DNA from: Desulfuromonadaceae bacterium
GTDB taxonomy: Bacteria > Desulfobacterota > Desulfuromonadia > Geobacterales > Pseudopelobacteraceae
Assembly (NCBI GenBank): GCA_028683855.1
Contig: JAQUHA010000030.1
Coordinates: forward strand, 1 to 44,612
Direction: 5' to 3'
Length of the DNA stretch: 44,612 nt
Shown here: positions 26,385 to 34,887 of the stretch, piece after piece
Layout: the number at the start of each line of letters is the position of its first letter
Numbering within the stretch: the stretch's first letter is position 1
Program-made: the position numbers and the translations under genes
The notes under the pieces: generated by a model
The model's input: only the letters and a program-made list of their open reading frames with translations
What the model was told of the DNA's origin: nothing
Database searches by the model: none

Positions 26385-28016
26385 ATGTTCGCAAACATGA
26401 AAATCGGCAAGAAGATTTCTTTAAGTTTTGGGCTGGTACTCATAGTTCTCTGCTTTCTTGGTTATGAAAGCTACGTAAGCCTTAATAAGGTTATGGACAG
26501 AAGCAAAAAAACTCACGAGATGCAGTTGATAGTTAAAAATCTGCTTGAAGCCAGAAGGCATGAAAAGAACCTTATTATCCGGAAACAGATTGAGTGGAGG
26601 GATAAGACTTTTATAGCTACAGAAAAAATGAAGCAGCAGGCACTCTCGACAAAAGTGCGTTTTAAACAGGAAAAAAATAAAAAACTTATGGATGCTGTTG
26701 TTGAAGCCACAAACAGTTATGAAACAGCATTCAAACGATTTGCAGAACTTGTTCTTGCTGGCGGAGAGATAACAAAGGAACAGTCCGAAATGGACAAAAT
26801 AATGGTGGCAGCAGCCAGGGCTGCACAGGAAAAATGCGAGATTGCAGCTAAAGAGCAGAATGATGAGATGGTTGCCGCATTTGAAGATGCAAAAAAGAAT
26901 ATTGTACTGTTTTCCGGCCTGGCATTTATTATTGCTGTTTTCTCCGGATTCTTCCTTACCCGAGGCATCGTAAATCCTCTTAACTCTGCTGTTGGAGTTG
27001 CCAACAGGCTTGCTGCCGGTGATCTTACAATGGAAGTTAAGGTAAATAGCACTGATGAAACCGGCCAGCTTTTAACCGCGATAAAAGAGATGGTGGAAAA
27101 ATTAAAACAGGTGTTGGCTGAGGTTATGTCCGCTGCCGACAACGTCGCTTCCGGCAGTCATGAACTTTCAGCGGTTGCCCAGGAAATGTCCCAGGGTGCC
27201 ACCGAGCAGGCAGCCTCCGCCGAAGAGATCTCCTCCAGCATGGAAGAGATGGCATCCAGCATCCGTCAGAACACAGACAACGCCATGCAGACCGAGAAGA
27301 TCTCCATGAAGAGCTCCACCGATGCCAAAGAGGGTGGTAAAGCCGTAGTTGAAACCGTCTCCGCCATGAAAGAAATTGCCACCAAAATCAGCATCATTGA
27401 AGAAATAGCCCGTCAGACCAACCTTCTTGCCCTCAACGCCGCCATTGAAGCTGCCCGTGCCGGAGAACATGGCAAAGGATTTGCCGTAGTAGCCTCCGAA
27501 GTCCGTAAACTTGCCGAACGGAGTCAATCCGCCGCCGGCGAAATATCCGACCTCTCCACTAGAAGCGTAGCCATAGCCGAACAGGCAGGCGAAATGCTCA
27601 CCAAAATGGTACCCGACATCCAGAAGACCGCTGAGTTGGTACAAGAAATCACCGCCTCCAGCAAAGAACAGGACACCGGAGCAGAACAGATCAACAAAGC
27701 CATCCAGCAGCTTGACCAGGTAATCCAGCAGAACGCCTCCGCCTCCGAAGAGATGGCATCAACATCCGAAGAGCTTTCCAGTCAGGCAGAGCAGTTGCAG
27801 CACTCGATAAGCTTCTTTGACATAGGCAACTCAGGTCGTCGCACAGTATCCGCATCATCAAGTCGCAAACCTGCTCACAAAGTACAGATTGCCCATGCAC
27901 AGAAAAGCGCATCACAACCTCAGCCTCAAGCAAAGCGCAGCTCCGGTGGTGGAGTACACCTTCAGCTTGGGCAGGCAGGCTCCGATCATCTGGACAATGA
28001 GTTTGAAAAATTCTGA
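26385..28016 (+). CDS. Methyl-accepting chemotaxis protein with C-terminal tether
   Basis: A 543-residue receptor with span 1 about 12-33, a periplasmic helical domain rich in charged residues (about 34-172), span 2 about 173-193, HAMP about 194-247 and a signalling domain with its tip around 343-380 ([19 protein letters not shown]). After residue 480 a flexible Ser/Gln-rich linker ends in EFEKF, which fits the x-[HFYW]-x-x-[HFYW] pentapeptide used to dock CheR and CheB. From HAMP onward it is nearly identical, also in DNA, to the receptor at 28706-30388, while the sensor halves differ. AGGAG precedes the ATG. cheW follows directly. Confidence 0.95.
   Translation: MFANMKIGKKISLSFGLVLIVLCFLGYESYVSLNKVMDRSKKTHEMQLIVKNLLEARRHEKNLIIRKQIEWRDKTFIATEKMKQQALSTKVRFKQEKNKKLMDAVVEATNSYETAFKRFAELVLAGGEITKEQSEMDKIMVAAARAAQEKCEIAAKEQNDEMVAAFEDAKKNIVLFSGLAFIIAVFSGFFLTRGIVNPLNSAVGVANRLAAGDLTMEVKVNSTDETGQLLTAIKEMVEKLKQVLAEVMSAADNVASGSHELSAVAQEMSQGATEQAASAEEISSSMEEMASSIRQNTDNAMQTEKISMKSSTDAKEGGKAVVETVSAMKEIATKISIIEEIARQTNLLALNAAIEAARAGEHGKGFAVVASEVRKLAERSQSAAGEISDLSTRSVAIAEQAGEMLTKMVPDIQKTAELVQEITASSKEQDTGAEQINKAIQQLDQVIQQNASASEEMASTSEELSSQAEQLQHSISFFDIGNSGRRTVSASSSRKPAHKVQIAHAQKSASQPQPQAKRSSGGGVHLQLGQAGSDHLDNEFEKF
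27000..27835 (+). repeat. Long near-identical DNA segment, copy 1 (chemoreceptor signalling domain)
   Basis: Matches 29381-30216 at a constant offset of 2381 bases from the HAMP coding region to the end of the signalling domain, with near identity after about 27195. C-ending codons (GCC, ATC, ACC) dominate here, unlike the flanking sensor region, which favours A/T endings. Confidence 0.8.
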
Positions 28017-28018
28017 AA

Positions 28019-28058
28019 CGAATATCGCGTTCAGGAAATCGCTCCTGCAATGCGACAA
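28019..28058. repeat. REP-like repeat, partial copy C
   Basis: ATATCGCGTTCAGGAAATCGCTCCTGCAA between a chemoreceptor gene and cheW resembles the hairpin and GCTCCTGC tail of the copies at 14078 and 19629, but lacks their left half. Confidence 0.35.
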
Positions 28059-28117
28059 TCTGAACGTTAATACAGCGAGGCAAGGCTACTAACAGAGAGA
28101 AAAGGGGGAACAACGGT

Positions 28118-28591
28118 ATGGAAGAGTGTGTTGAAGCAACTCAGTATCTAACTTTCAGTCTGGCGGAGGAGATATTTGCGATTGATGTCGGAAGAGTGCG
28201 GGAGATCCTTGAGATTACAACTATTACCAAAGTCCCCAAAACTCCGGATTTCATGCAGGGAGTTATAAACCTGCGTGGAAGCGTTGTTCCTGTAATAGAT
28301 ATGCGGCTCAAATTTGGTATGAGCGGATCCGAACGCACAGTCAATACCTGCATTATTGTTGTTGAAGTTGCGATGGATGGTGAGAATGTCGTCCTTGGCG
28401 CTCTTGCAGACAGTGTTCAGGAGGTTATTGAGATGGAGCCTGACCAGATTGAAGCTGCGCCGCATATAGGTACACACCTGAATACCGATTTTATCAAGGG
28501 GATGGGTAAGCATAACGAACGTTTTGTTATGATTCTGGATATTGACAAGATATTCTCCAGCGAAGAGCTGGAAGCGGTGGTCGGAGTCTAA
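28118..28591 (+). CDS. cheW: Chemotaxis coupling protein CheW
   Basis: A 157-residue adaptor linking chemoreceptors to CheA. The whole sequence is one CheW domain: QYLTFSLAEEIFAIDVGRVR (8-27), the core GVINLRGSVVPVIDMR (about 48-63) and the acidic end. GGGGGAACAACGGT precedes the ATG. It is placed between two chemoreceptors with near-identical signalling domains, so it is probably the coupling protein for this set. Confidence 0.97.
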   Translation: MEECVEATQYLTFSLAEEIFAIDVGRVREILEITTITKVPKTPDFMQGVINLRGSVVPVIDMRLKFGMSGSERTVNTCIIVVEVAMDGENVVLGALADSVQEVIEMEPDQIEAAPHIGTHLNTDFIKGMGKHNERFVMILDIDKIFSSEELEAVVGV

Positions 28592-28705
28592 GGTGTCCTG
28601 AATTTGCCAAAGTGCAGGTTAAAAATTGCAGTGGCGTATGCCTATGCCCTGTCAGACGAATAGTAAAGCCCAAATAACAATAATACTTATTTTAAGGAGA
28701 ACAGT

Positions 28706-30388
28706 ATGTTTGCAAACATGAAAATAGGAAAACGTCTTGCTGCAGGCTTTGGTTTGCTGGTTCTGTTAATGGCTGTATTAATCTGGGAAGGTGTTAGCAG
28801 TATGTCTGGTGTCCAAAAATCACTTGAAAGGATTGTAAAAGTCAATGCCGTAAGGATAGAGCTGGCTAATGACAGCGTAGACCAGATCGGAATAGTTTCT
28901 GTGAATCTACGAAATATTATTTTGGAGGAAAATCATGAAAAACACCCTTCGATGGATAAAAAAATAGCTGATGCTCGTCAGAAATACGATGAAAATATGA
29001 AAAAAATCATCGAGATGACCTCAAAGGATGATGCAAAATCATACGAGTTGTTTGCCAGTATAAAAAATGCCGAGGAGAGCGCGCTAGCTCAAAACAGAAA
29101 GGTGGATGAATTTGATACAGCGGGTAAAGATGCTGAAGCAATCAGTCTGCTTAACAGAGAGGCTGGACCGGCTGTAGAGAAGTGGAAAGAGCTGCTGGAG
29201 GAGCTTATTGATCATAATATGGAACGCAATAAAATGCGTTACGATGAAGCGGTTGCAAATTATCAGAGTTCCCGCAACATCATGTTCGGTTTAGGTGGCG
29301 GAGCAATTCTGATTGCTATAATCGCTGCACTCTACCTCACACGCGGTATAGTGAACCCCATGCAGGAAGCAGTTGAAGTTGCCAACAGACTTGCTGCCGG
29401 TGATCTTACCATGGAGGTTAAAGTAAATAGTACCGACGAAACCGGCCAGCTTTTAACTGCGATAAAAGAGATGGTCGGCAAACTGAAACAGGTGGTTGGC
29501 GAAGTAATGACCGCCGCCGACAACGTAGCCTCCGGCAGTCAGGAATTATCCTCCACCGCCCAGCAGATGTCTCAGGGTGCCACCGAACAGGCAGCCTCCG
29601 CCGAAGAGATATCCTCCAGCATGGAAGAGATGGCATCCAGCATCCGTCAGAACACAGACAACGCCATGCAGACCGAGAAGATCTCCATCAAGAGCTCCGT
29701 AGACGCCAAAGAGGGTGGTAAAGCCGTAGTTGAAACCGTCTCCGCCATGAAAGAAATTGCCACCAAAATCAGCATCATTGAAGAAATAGCCCGTCAGACC
29801 AACCTTCTTGCCCTCAACGCCGCCATTGAAGCCGCCAGAGCCGGCGAACACGGCAAAGGATTTGCCGTAGTAGCCTCCGAAGTGCGTAAACTCGCAGAAC
29901 GGAGTCAATCCGCCGCCGGCGAAATATCCGACCTCTCCACTAGAAGCGTAGCCATAGCCGAACAGGCAGGCGAAATGCTCACCAAAATGGTACCCGACAT
30001 CCAGAAGACCGCTGAGTTGGTACAAGAAATCACCGCCTCCAGCAAAGAGCAGGACACCGGAGCAGAACAGATCAACAAAGCCATCCAGCAGCTTGACCAG
30101 GTAATCCAGCAGAACGCCAGTGCCTCCGAAGAGATGGCATCCACCTCCGAAGAGCTTTCGAGTCAGGCAGAGCAGTTGCAGCACTCAATCAGCTTCTTCG
30201 ACATAGGCAACTCCGGTCGTCGCACTTTGTCCGCAGGATCCGGCAGCAAAGCGTCGCAGAAGATTCAGATCGCTCATAACAGCAGTCGTGCCTCTGCTCC
30301 GGCAAAACGGAGTTCCGGCGGCGGAGTACACTTGCAGCTTGGTCAGGCAGGCTCCGATCATCTGGATGATGAGTTTGAAAAATTCTGA
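28706..30388 (+). CDS. Methyl-accepting chemotaxis protein with C-terminal tether, paralogue
   Basis: A 560-residue receptor with span 1 about 11-30, a periplasmic four-helix-type domain (about 31-188), span 2 about 190-212, HAMP about 213-266 and a signalling domain differing by only a few residues from that of 26385-28016. It ends in the same [23 protein letters not shown] tail, a CheR/CheB docking motif. The N-terminal ten residues ([10 protein letters not shown]) also match, but the ligand domains do not, so the two probably detect different stimuli with one shared output. AAGGAG precedes the ATG. Confidence 0.95.
   Translation: MFANMKIGKRLAAGFGLLVLLMAVLIWEGVSSMSGVQKSLERIVKVNAVRIELANDSVDQIGIVSVNLRNIILEENHEKHPSMDKKIADARQKYDENMKKIIEMTSKDDAKSYELFASIKNAEESALAQNRKVDEFDTAGKDAEAISLLNREAGPAVEKWKELLEELIDHNMERNKMRYDEAVANYQSSRNIMFGLGGGAILIAIIAALYLTRGIVNPMQEAVEVANRLAAGDLTMEVKVNSTDETGQLLTAIKEMVGKLKQVVGEVMTAADNVASGSQELSSTAQQMSQGATEQAASAEEISSSMEEMASSIRQNTDNAMQTEKISIKSSVDAKEGGKAVVETVSAMKEIATKISIIEEIARQTNLLALNAAIEAARAGEHGKGFAVVASEVRKLAERSQSAAGEISDLSTRSVAIAEQAGEMLTKMVPDIQKTAELVQEITASSKEQDTGAEQINKAIQQLDQVIQQNASASEEMASTSEELSSQAEQLQHSISFFDIGNSGRRTLSAGSGSKASQKIQIAHNSSRASAPAKRSSGGGVHLQLGQAGSDHLDDEFEKF
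29381..30216 (+). repeat. Long near-identical DNA segment, copy 2 (chemoreceptor signalling domain)
   Basis: Second copy of the segment at 27000-27835. Direct orientation with cheW between, so recombination between the copies would delete cheW and fuse the receptors. Confidence 0.8.
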
Positions 30389-30418
30389 AATTTTAATATA
30401 CATCCATAAGGTGGCTTT

Positions 30419-31066
30419 ATGAAAAATAGCTCTTTACCCTTTGTTGATAACGATAAAAAAGGGAAAATACTGATAGTTGATGATGAACCGATTAGTGTCC
30501 AGACACTAAAGCATATTCTTGAGAAGGATTATGAAGTTTTTATGGCAAAGAGCGGAATAGAGGCTCTCAAAATTGCCGAATCCATACAGCCGGATGTAGT
30601 CTTACTGGACATAATCATGCCGGAGATGGATGGTTTTGAGGTTTTCCGCCTTCTTCATAAAAATCCTGAGCTTTCTGATATTCCTGTTCTATTTATCACC
30701 TCCTTAAATGAGTCGGAGTGCGAAGCACACGGCCTGGAATTAGGGGCTCACGATTTTCTGACAAAACCCTTTCATGCGCCGATAGTTCGTCTCAGGGTAA
30801 AAAACCACCTGGAGCTTAAAAAGAAAAATGATCTTGTAAGGTATCAGCGCGATATGCTTGCACAAAAAAATGAGGAGCTTGAGGCAGCGCTGGCAAGCGT
30901 AAAACAGCTGGAGGGGATCATTCCTATCTGTATGTACTGCAAAAATATACGAAACGATTCAGATTCATGGGAACAGTTGGAAAAATATATTTCTGAACAT
31001 TCTGAAGCGATGTTCAGTCACGGAATCTGCCCCGATTGTATGAAGAGCAGATTCGGAGATAATTAA
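30419..31066 (+). CDS. Response regulator with Cys-rich C-terminal tail, paralogue
   Basis: A 215-residue protein: receiver (about 15-130) with D21/D22, phospho-site D64, T94 and K116; helical linker; tail with C171-x2-C174 and H201-x2-C204-x2-C207. The linker and tail are about 65 percent identical to the regulator at 2000-2629 (VKQLEGIIPIC, ISEHS, FSHG-x-CPDC), so the tail is a conserved domain rather than a random extension. It is 80 bases upstream of the triple-receiver kinase, its likely partner, as the other copy lies beside a hybrid kinase. AAGGTGG precedes the ATG. Confidence 0.9.
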   Translation: MKNSSLPFVDNDKKGKILIVDDEPISVQTLKHILEKDYEVFMAKSGIEALKIAESIQPDVVLLDIIMPEMDGFEVFRLLHKNPELSDIPVLFITSLNESECEAHGLELGAHDFLTKPFHAPIVRLRVKNHLELKKKNDLVRYQRDMLAQKNEELEAALASVKQLEGIIPICMYCKNIRNDSDSWEQLEKYISEHSEAMFSHGICPDCMKSRFGDN

Positions 31067-31146
31067 GCCTGATGCCTGAGCTTGTAACTACGTTTGCTTA
31101 ATGAATTGGGTATGTTGTCGGCGGTCTTCAAAGCGAGGCTTACATT

Positions 31147-34100
31147 ATGAAGTTCTACTCAAATCTTAAAATAGGAAAAAAGTTGACTCTCGGTTTTGCG
31201 GCTGTTGTCACTATGGCCCTCTCAATAGGTCTGTTTGGCTACATCCAGATACATATACTTGCTAAAGCTGATGATATGCTTTTTGAGAAGGGGGTTAAGC
31301 CTGTTGAGTATGTGAGTGATTTATCAACTGACTTTCAGCGATTGCGGGTTAATATCCGTGAATTCATAACTGCAGGAAACCGGAGGGAGTTTGATTTTTA
31401 CGAAGGGCGGGTATTAAAGTTCAGCTATGAGGTGGACACAACTTTTAAAAAACTTGAGACTTCGCTCCCGGATGAGGAGTCCAAAAGACTGTTCTATCTT
31501 CTCGAGCAGACTCATAATCTATATTCACCGCAGGTACAGAACATTATAGAGCTGTCAAAGGTAAGCGGTTCTGAAGAATCTCTCAAATATGTAAAATCAG
31601 ATAAATTTGCATCTGCAGAAAAAGCTGAAATTGATGCCATTGAAAATCTTAAGTTATATTTGGTTTCAAATGCAGAAAAAATTTCAGATAAGAATACAGA
31701 AACAGCAACGGACACCGGCAGAATAATGCTGATACTCGTTTTTGCTGCTTTGCTGCTGGCTATGTTTATGTCGGTTCTTATTGCGCGCAGTATTCTTAGG
31801 CCTCTACACAGGGTGTCTGACGCTCTTGCTGAACAACAGGGTGCGGCTAAGGAGCGGGCATCTGTAATAGAGGCGATTGCCAGGGGAGATCTGACGCAGG
31901 ATATCAGAGTGGCTGAAAAAGTGGTAATAAGTGAAGAACAGCTTAGTATGGATGAGCCGGGTATGCTTTTAAGGGCTATCTCTGAAATGAGTCTGCTGCA
32001 GAATTCTGTAGATAGAGCCTTTACTGAAATGACATCAGCCCTACGTCACAACTTCGAACAGGAGGCTGATTATCGCAGGGAGCAGGAAAAACACCGTGAG
32101 GAGGAAGCGCAGAGAGACTGGTTTAAAAACGGTTTAAATGAGCTGAATAATATCCTGCGGGGGGAGAAAACCACTGAGGATATGACCGAGCGGGTTCTGA
32201 TGTTTCTCTCTGAGTATATTGGAGCCGGGGTAGGGGTCTTTTATATATACAACGATGAGGATTCATCTCTGCAGATTTACTCTAGTTATGCCTTTACGCG
32301 CCGGAAACGTCTGAATGACAGGATATCTCTTGGTGAGGGTCTTGCCGGGCAGGCTGCGGTTGAGAGGAAGATGATCTGTCTGAACGAGGCTCCACCCGAC
32401 TATCTGCCGATAGGTTCCGCACTTGGTGAGGCAGAACCGTTAAACATTGTTGTGATGCCTCTGATTCACAACGATGCGATTGTCGGAATCCTTGAGTTCG
32501 GAGCATTCAAGATATTCAGTGACAGGGAGTTGAAATTTCTGAATCAGTCAATGGAAGGTATCGCCATTGCGCTTGGAGTTAATAAATCGCGGAAGAGAGT
32601 GGATGAGCTTCTCCAGAAAACTCAATCTCAGGCTGAAGAACTTCGTGTGCAGCAGGAGGAGTTGCAGCAGACCAATGAAGAGCTGGAAGAGCGGGCGCAG
32701 ATGCTTGAGCAGCAGCGCGAACAGATTCGGGCTAAAAACCGAGAATTGGAGAGGGCAAGCCGTGAAGTGCAGCGCAAAGCTGATGAGCTTGAAAGAGTAA
32801 GTACTTATAAGTCAGAGTTTTTGTCAAATATGTCACATGAACTTCGTACCCCTCTGAATAGTCTAATGATCCTTTCAAGCATCCTTAAAGAGAACAGCGA
32901 GGGGAATCTTACTGAAAAACAGGTTGAATTTGCCACTACGATAAACGGTGCAGGTCGTGACCTGCTTACACTTATAAATGATATCCTTGATCTCTCTAAA
33001 ATTGAGTCGGGTCGTCTGGAGTTTGTTTATGAAGACTTTACACCCTATGAAATATGCGATCAGCTTGTAAAGTTGTTTAATCCGATAGCGGATGAGAAGG
33101 GTATCGATTTTTCGGTTGAAATAGAAGAATCCGCCCCTCAATCAATAAATGTAGATGGACAGAGAACGCAGCAGATACTGAAAAACCTTCTCTCGAATGC
33201 CTGTAAATTTACAGGCAGCGGTTCTGTTAAGTTGAGAATATTTTCTCCACCGGAATCTGAAAACACTCTTGAATGCCCTGCGATTGCTTTTGCTGTTAGT
33301 GATACAGGCATTGGCATCGCGGAAGATAAGCAGACTCTTGTCTTTAATGCGTTTCAGCAGGCAGACGGCAGCACAAGCAGGATATATGGCGGCACAGGTT
33401 TGGGGCTTTCGATCTCCAGGCAGCTTGCGCGCTCTATGGGGGGAGAAATTGATCTTGTCAGCCTGGTCGGCAAAGGGAGTACCTTTACACTCCACCTTCC
33501 TGTAACTCATAATATTATTAACAAGCCGGTAACGGCTATCGGACAGAATCCGGTAGTCATAAACACCCCCCCCCCTGAATCATTAAAAATCACGGCTCCA
33601 AAAAACATTGAACTGCTTCCTCCCCCTATCCCTGATGATCGGAATACTCTGGATGAAGAGAGCAAATGTATTCTGATAATTGAGGATGATGTCGTCTTTG
33701 CGGGAATTCTGCTCGATATGGTGCGTAAACGTGGTTTCTTCGTACTTCTGGCAGGTGATGGAGAGAGTGGTATCATGCTTGCCGAGCGTTATCACCCGAA
33801 TGCAATTATTCTGGATGTAATGCTGCCGCATATTGACGGGTGGGGTGTAATGCGGAGTTTGAAGGATAATCCTGAAACGCGGCATATACCGGTTCATTTC
33901 ATAACCTGTCTTGAAGAGCGGCAAAAGGCTATGAATATGGGCGCAATAGGTTTTGTAACAAAACCTGTCAGCAGTGAACAGCTGGACACTGTTTTTGGAA
34001 CTCTGGAAGCCGCTATTGACAAGAGTGTCAGGTTACTTCTGATAGTAGAGGATAATAAGGCTGAGGCGGCTGCAATGGTAGCCCTCCTTGAGGTTCGTGA

Positions 34101-34857
34101 TGTCAGTATTACTGTTGCTGAGACAGGTTCAAAAGCAATTCAGCTCATTTCAAATCAGCAGTTCGACTGCATAGTGCTCGATCTGGGACTTGCGGATATG
34201 AGCGCATTTGAGCTGCTTGAAGAGATAAAGAAACTAGACCCTGAACGGCGTGTGCCGGTTATTATTCACACAGGTCGTGAGCTTACCCGCGAAGACGAGA
34301 AGAGGCTTCATCATTATGCAGAGAGCATAATAATAAAAGGGGCAAAGAGCCCTGAAAGGCTTTTAAACGAAGTTTCTCTGTTTCTGCATCTGGTTGAAAC
34401 CTCTCTTGACCCTGAAAAACAGCGGATGATACGAACTGCTATGGATAAAGAGGCGATGCTGGATGGTAAGAAAGTGCTGGTGGTTGATGACGATATGCGA
34501 AATATATTTTCACTTTCCAGTGCGTTGCAGGAGAAGAATATCATCATATATGAAGCCGAAAATGGAGTGGAAGCATTGAAGTGCCTGGATGAGAACCCCG
34601 ATATCAATCTTGTTCTCATGGATATTATGATGCCTGAAATGGATGGTTACGAAGCTTGTCGTGCTATAAGGGATGACCCCCGTTTCCGTACGCTCCCTGT
34701 TATAGCGCTGACTGCAAAGGCTATGAAGGGAGATAGGGAAGAGTGTCTTAATGCAGGTGCCAGCGACTATATTCCCAAACCTCTTGACATGGATAAGCTC
34801 TTTTCTCTTCTTCGAGTCTGGCTCTATTCGACATCAAACGGAAACGATACACTTTAA
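31147..34857 (+). CDS. Hybrid histidine kinase, 4-helix sensor-HAMP-GAF-HisKA-HATPase-REC-REC-REC
   Basis: A 1236-residue membrane kinase. Span 1 about 14-36, periplasmic helical sensor (about 37-190), span 2 about 192-214, extended HAMP (about 215-300), GAF (about 335-478), coiled coil (about 485-552), HisKA with His564 (MSHELRTP), HATPase_c (N680/N684, DTGIGI from 719, [10 protein letters not shown] from 748), then three receivers: D890/K939, D1012/K1064 and D1159/K1211. REC2 has a degenerate tail (KGAKSPE). Residues 1-480 are paralogous to the separate sensor at 39078-40529. A 10-C tract (33566-33575) codes the linker between kinase and receivers. GAGG precedes the ATG by 8 bases. Confidence 0.93.
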   Translation: MKFYSNLKIGKKLTLGFAAVVTMALSIGLFGYIQIHILAKADDMLFEKGVKPVEYVSDLSTDFQRLRVNIREFITAGNRREFDFYEGRVLKFSYEVDTTFKKLETSLPDEESKRLFYLLEQTHNLYSPQVQNIIELSKVSGSEESLKYVKSDKFASAEKAEIDAIENLKLYLVSNAEKISDKNTETATDTGRIMLILVFAALLLAMFMSVLIARSILRPLHRVSDALAEQQGAAKERASVIEAIARGDLTQDIRVAEKVVISEEQLSMDEPGMLLRAISEMSLLQNSVDRAFTEMTSALRHNFEQEADYRREQEKHREEEAQRDWFKNGLNELNNILRGEKTTEDMTERVLMFLSEYIGAGVGVFYIYNDEDSSLQIYSSYAFTRRKRLNDRISLGEGLAGQAAVERKMICLNEAPPDYLPIGSALGEAEPLNIVVMPLIHNDAIVGILEFGAFKIFSDRELKFLNQSMEGIAIALGVNKSRKRVDELLQKTQSQAEELRVQQEELQQTNEELEERAQMLEQQREQIRAKNRELERASREVQRKADELERVSTYKSEFLSNMSHELRTPLNSLMILSSILKENSEGNLTEKQVEFATTINGAGRDLLTLINDILDLSKIESGRLEFVYEDFTPYEICDQLVKLFNPIADEKGIDFSVEIEESAPQSINVDGQRTQQILKNLLSNACKFTGSGSVKLRIFSPPESENTLECPAIAFAVSDTGIGIAEDKQTLVFNAFQQADGSTSRIYGGTGLGLSISRQLARSMGGEIDLVSLVGKGSTFTLHLPVTHNIINKPVTAIGQNPVVINTPPPESLKITAPKNIELLPPPIPDDRNTLDEESKCILIIEDDVVFAGILLDMVRKRGFFVLLAGDGESGIMLAERYHPNAIILDVMLPHIDGWGVMRSLKDNPETRHIPVHFITCLEERQKAMNMGAIGFVTKPVSSEQLDTVFGTLEAAIDKSVRLLLIVEDNKAEAAAMVALLEVRDVSITVAETGSKAIQLISNQQFDCIVLDLGLADMSAFELLEEIKKLDPERRVPVIIHTGRELTREDEKRLHHYAESIIIKGAKSPERLLNEVSLFLHLVETSLDPEKQRMIRTAMDKEAMLDGKKVLVVDDDMRNIFSLSSALQEKNIIIYEAENGVEALKCLDENPDINLVLMDIMMPEMDGYEACRAIRDDPRFRTLPVIALTAKAMKGDREECLNAGASDYIPKPLDMDKLFSLLRVWLYSTSNGNDTL
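33566..33575 (+). repeat. 10-C homopolymer tract in kinase-receiver linker
   Basis: Codons ACC CCC CCC CCT GAA. One extra C makes the next codon TGA; one missing C gives a TAA three codons on. Each slip would leave an intact kinase core with no receivers. Confidence 0.8.
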
Positions 34858-34887
34858 TGATTTAAAAGAGAGGTTTACCCCTACTTT

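Noticed and set aside
28633-28647. TGGC...TATGC resembling a sigma-54 promoter before a chemoreceptor gene
   Set aside because: GG and GC are 11 bases apart; sigma-54 needs 10.
29546-30184. Gly/Phe-rich 212-codon minus-strand frame (and its match at 27168-27644)
   Set aside because: An artefact of C-ending codons in the chemoreceptor signalling domain; it appears in both copies only because the coding strand is duplicated.
31108-31122. GG-N10-GC before the triple-receiver kinase
   Set aside because: Spacing fits but flanks (GGGTA and CGGC) match neither -24 nor -12 element well; such pairs occur by chance about every 250 bases.
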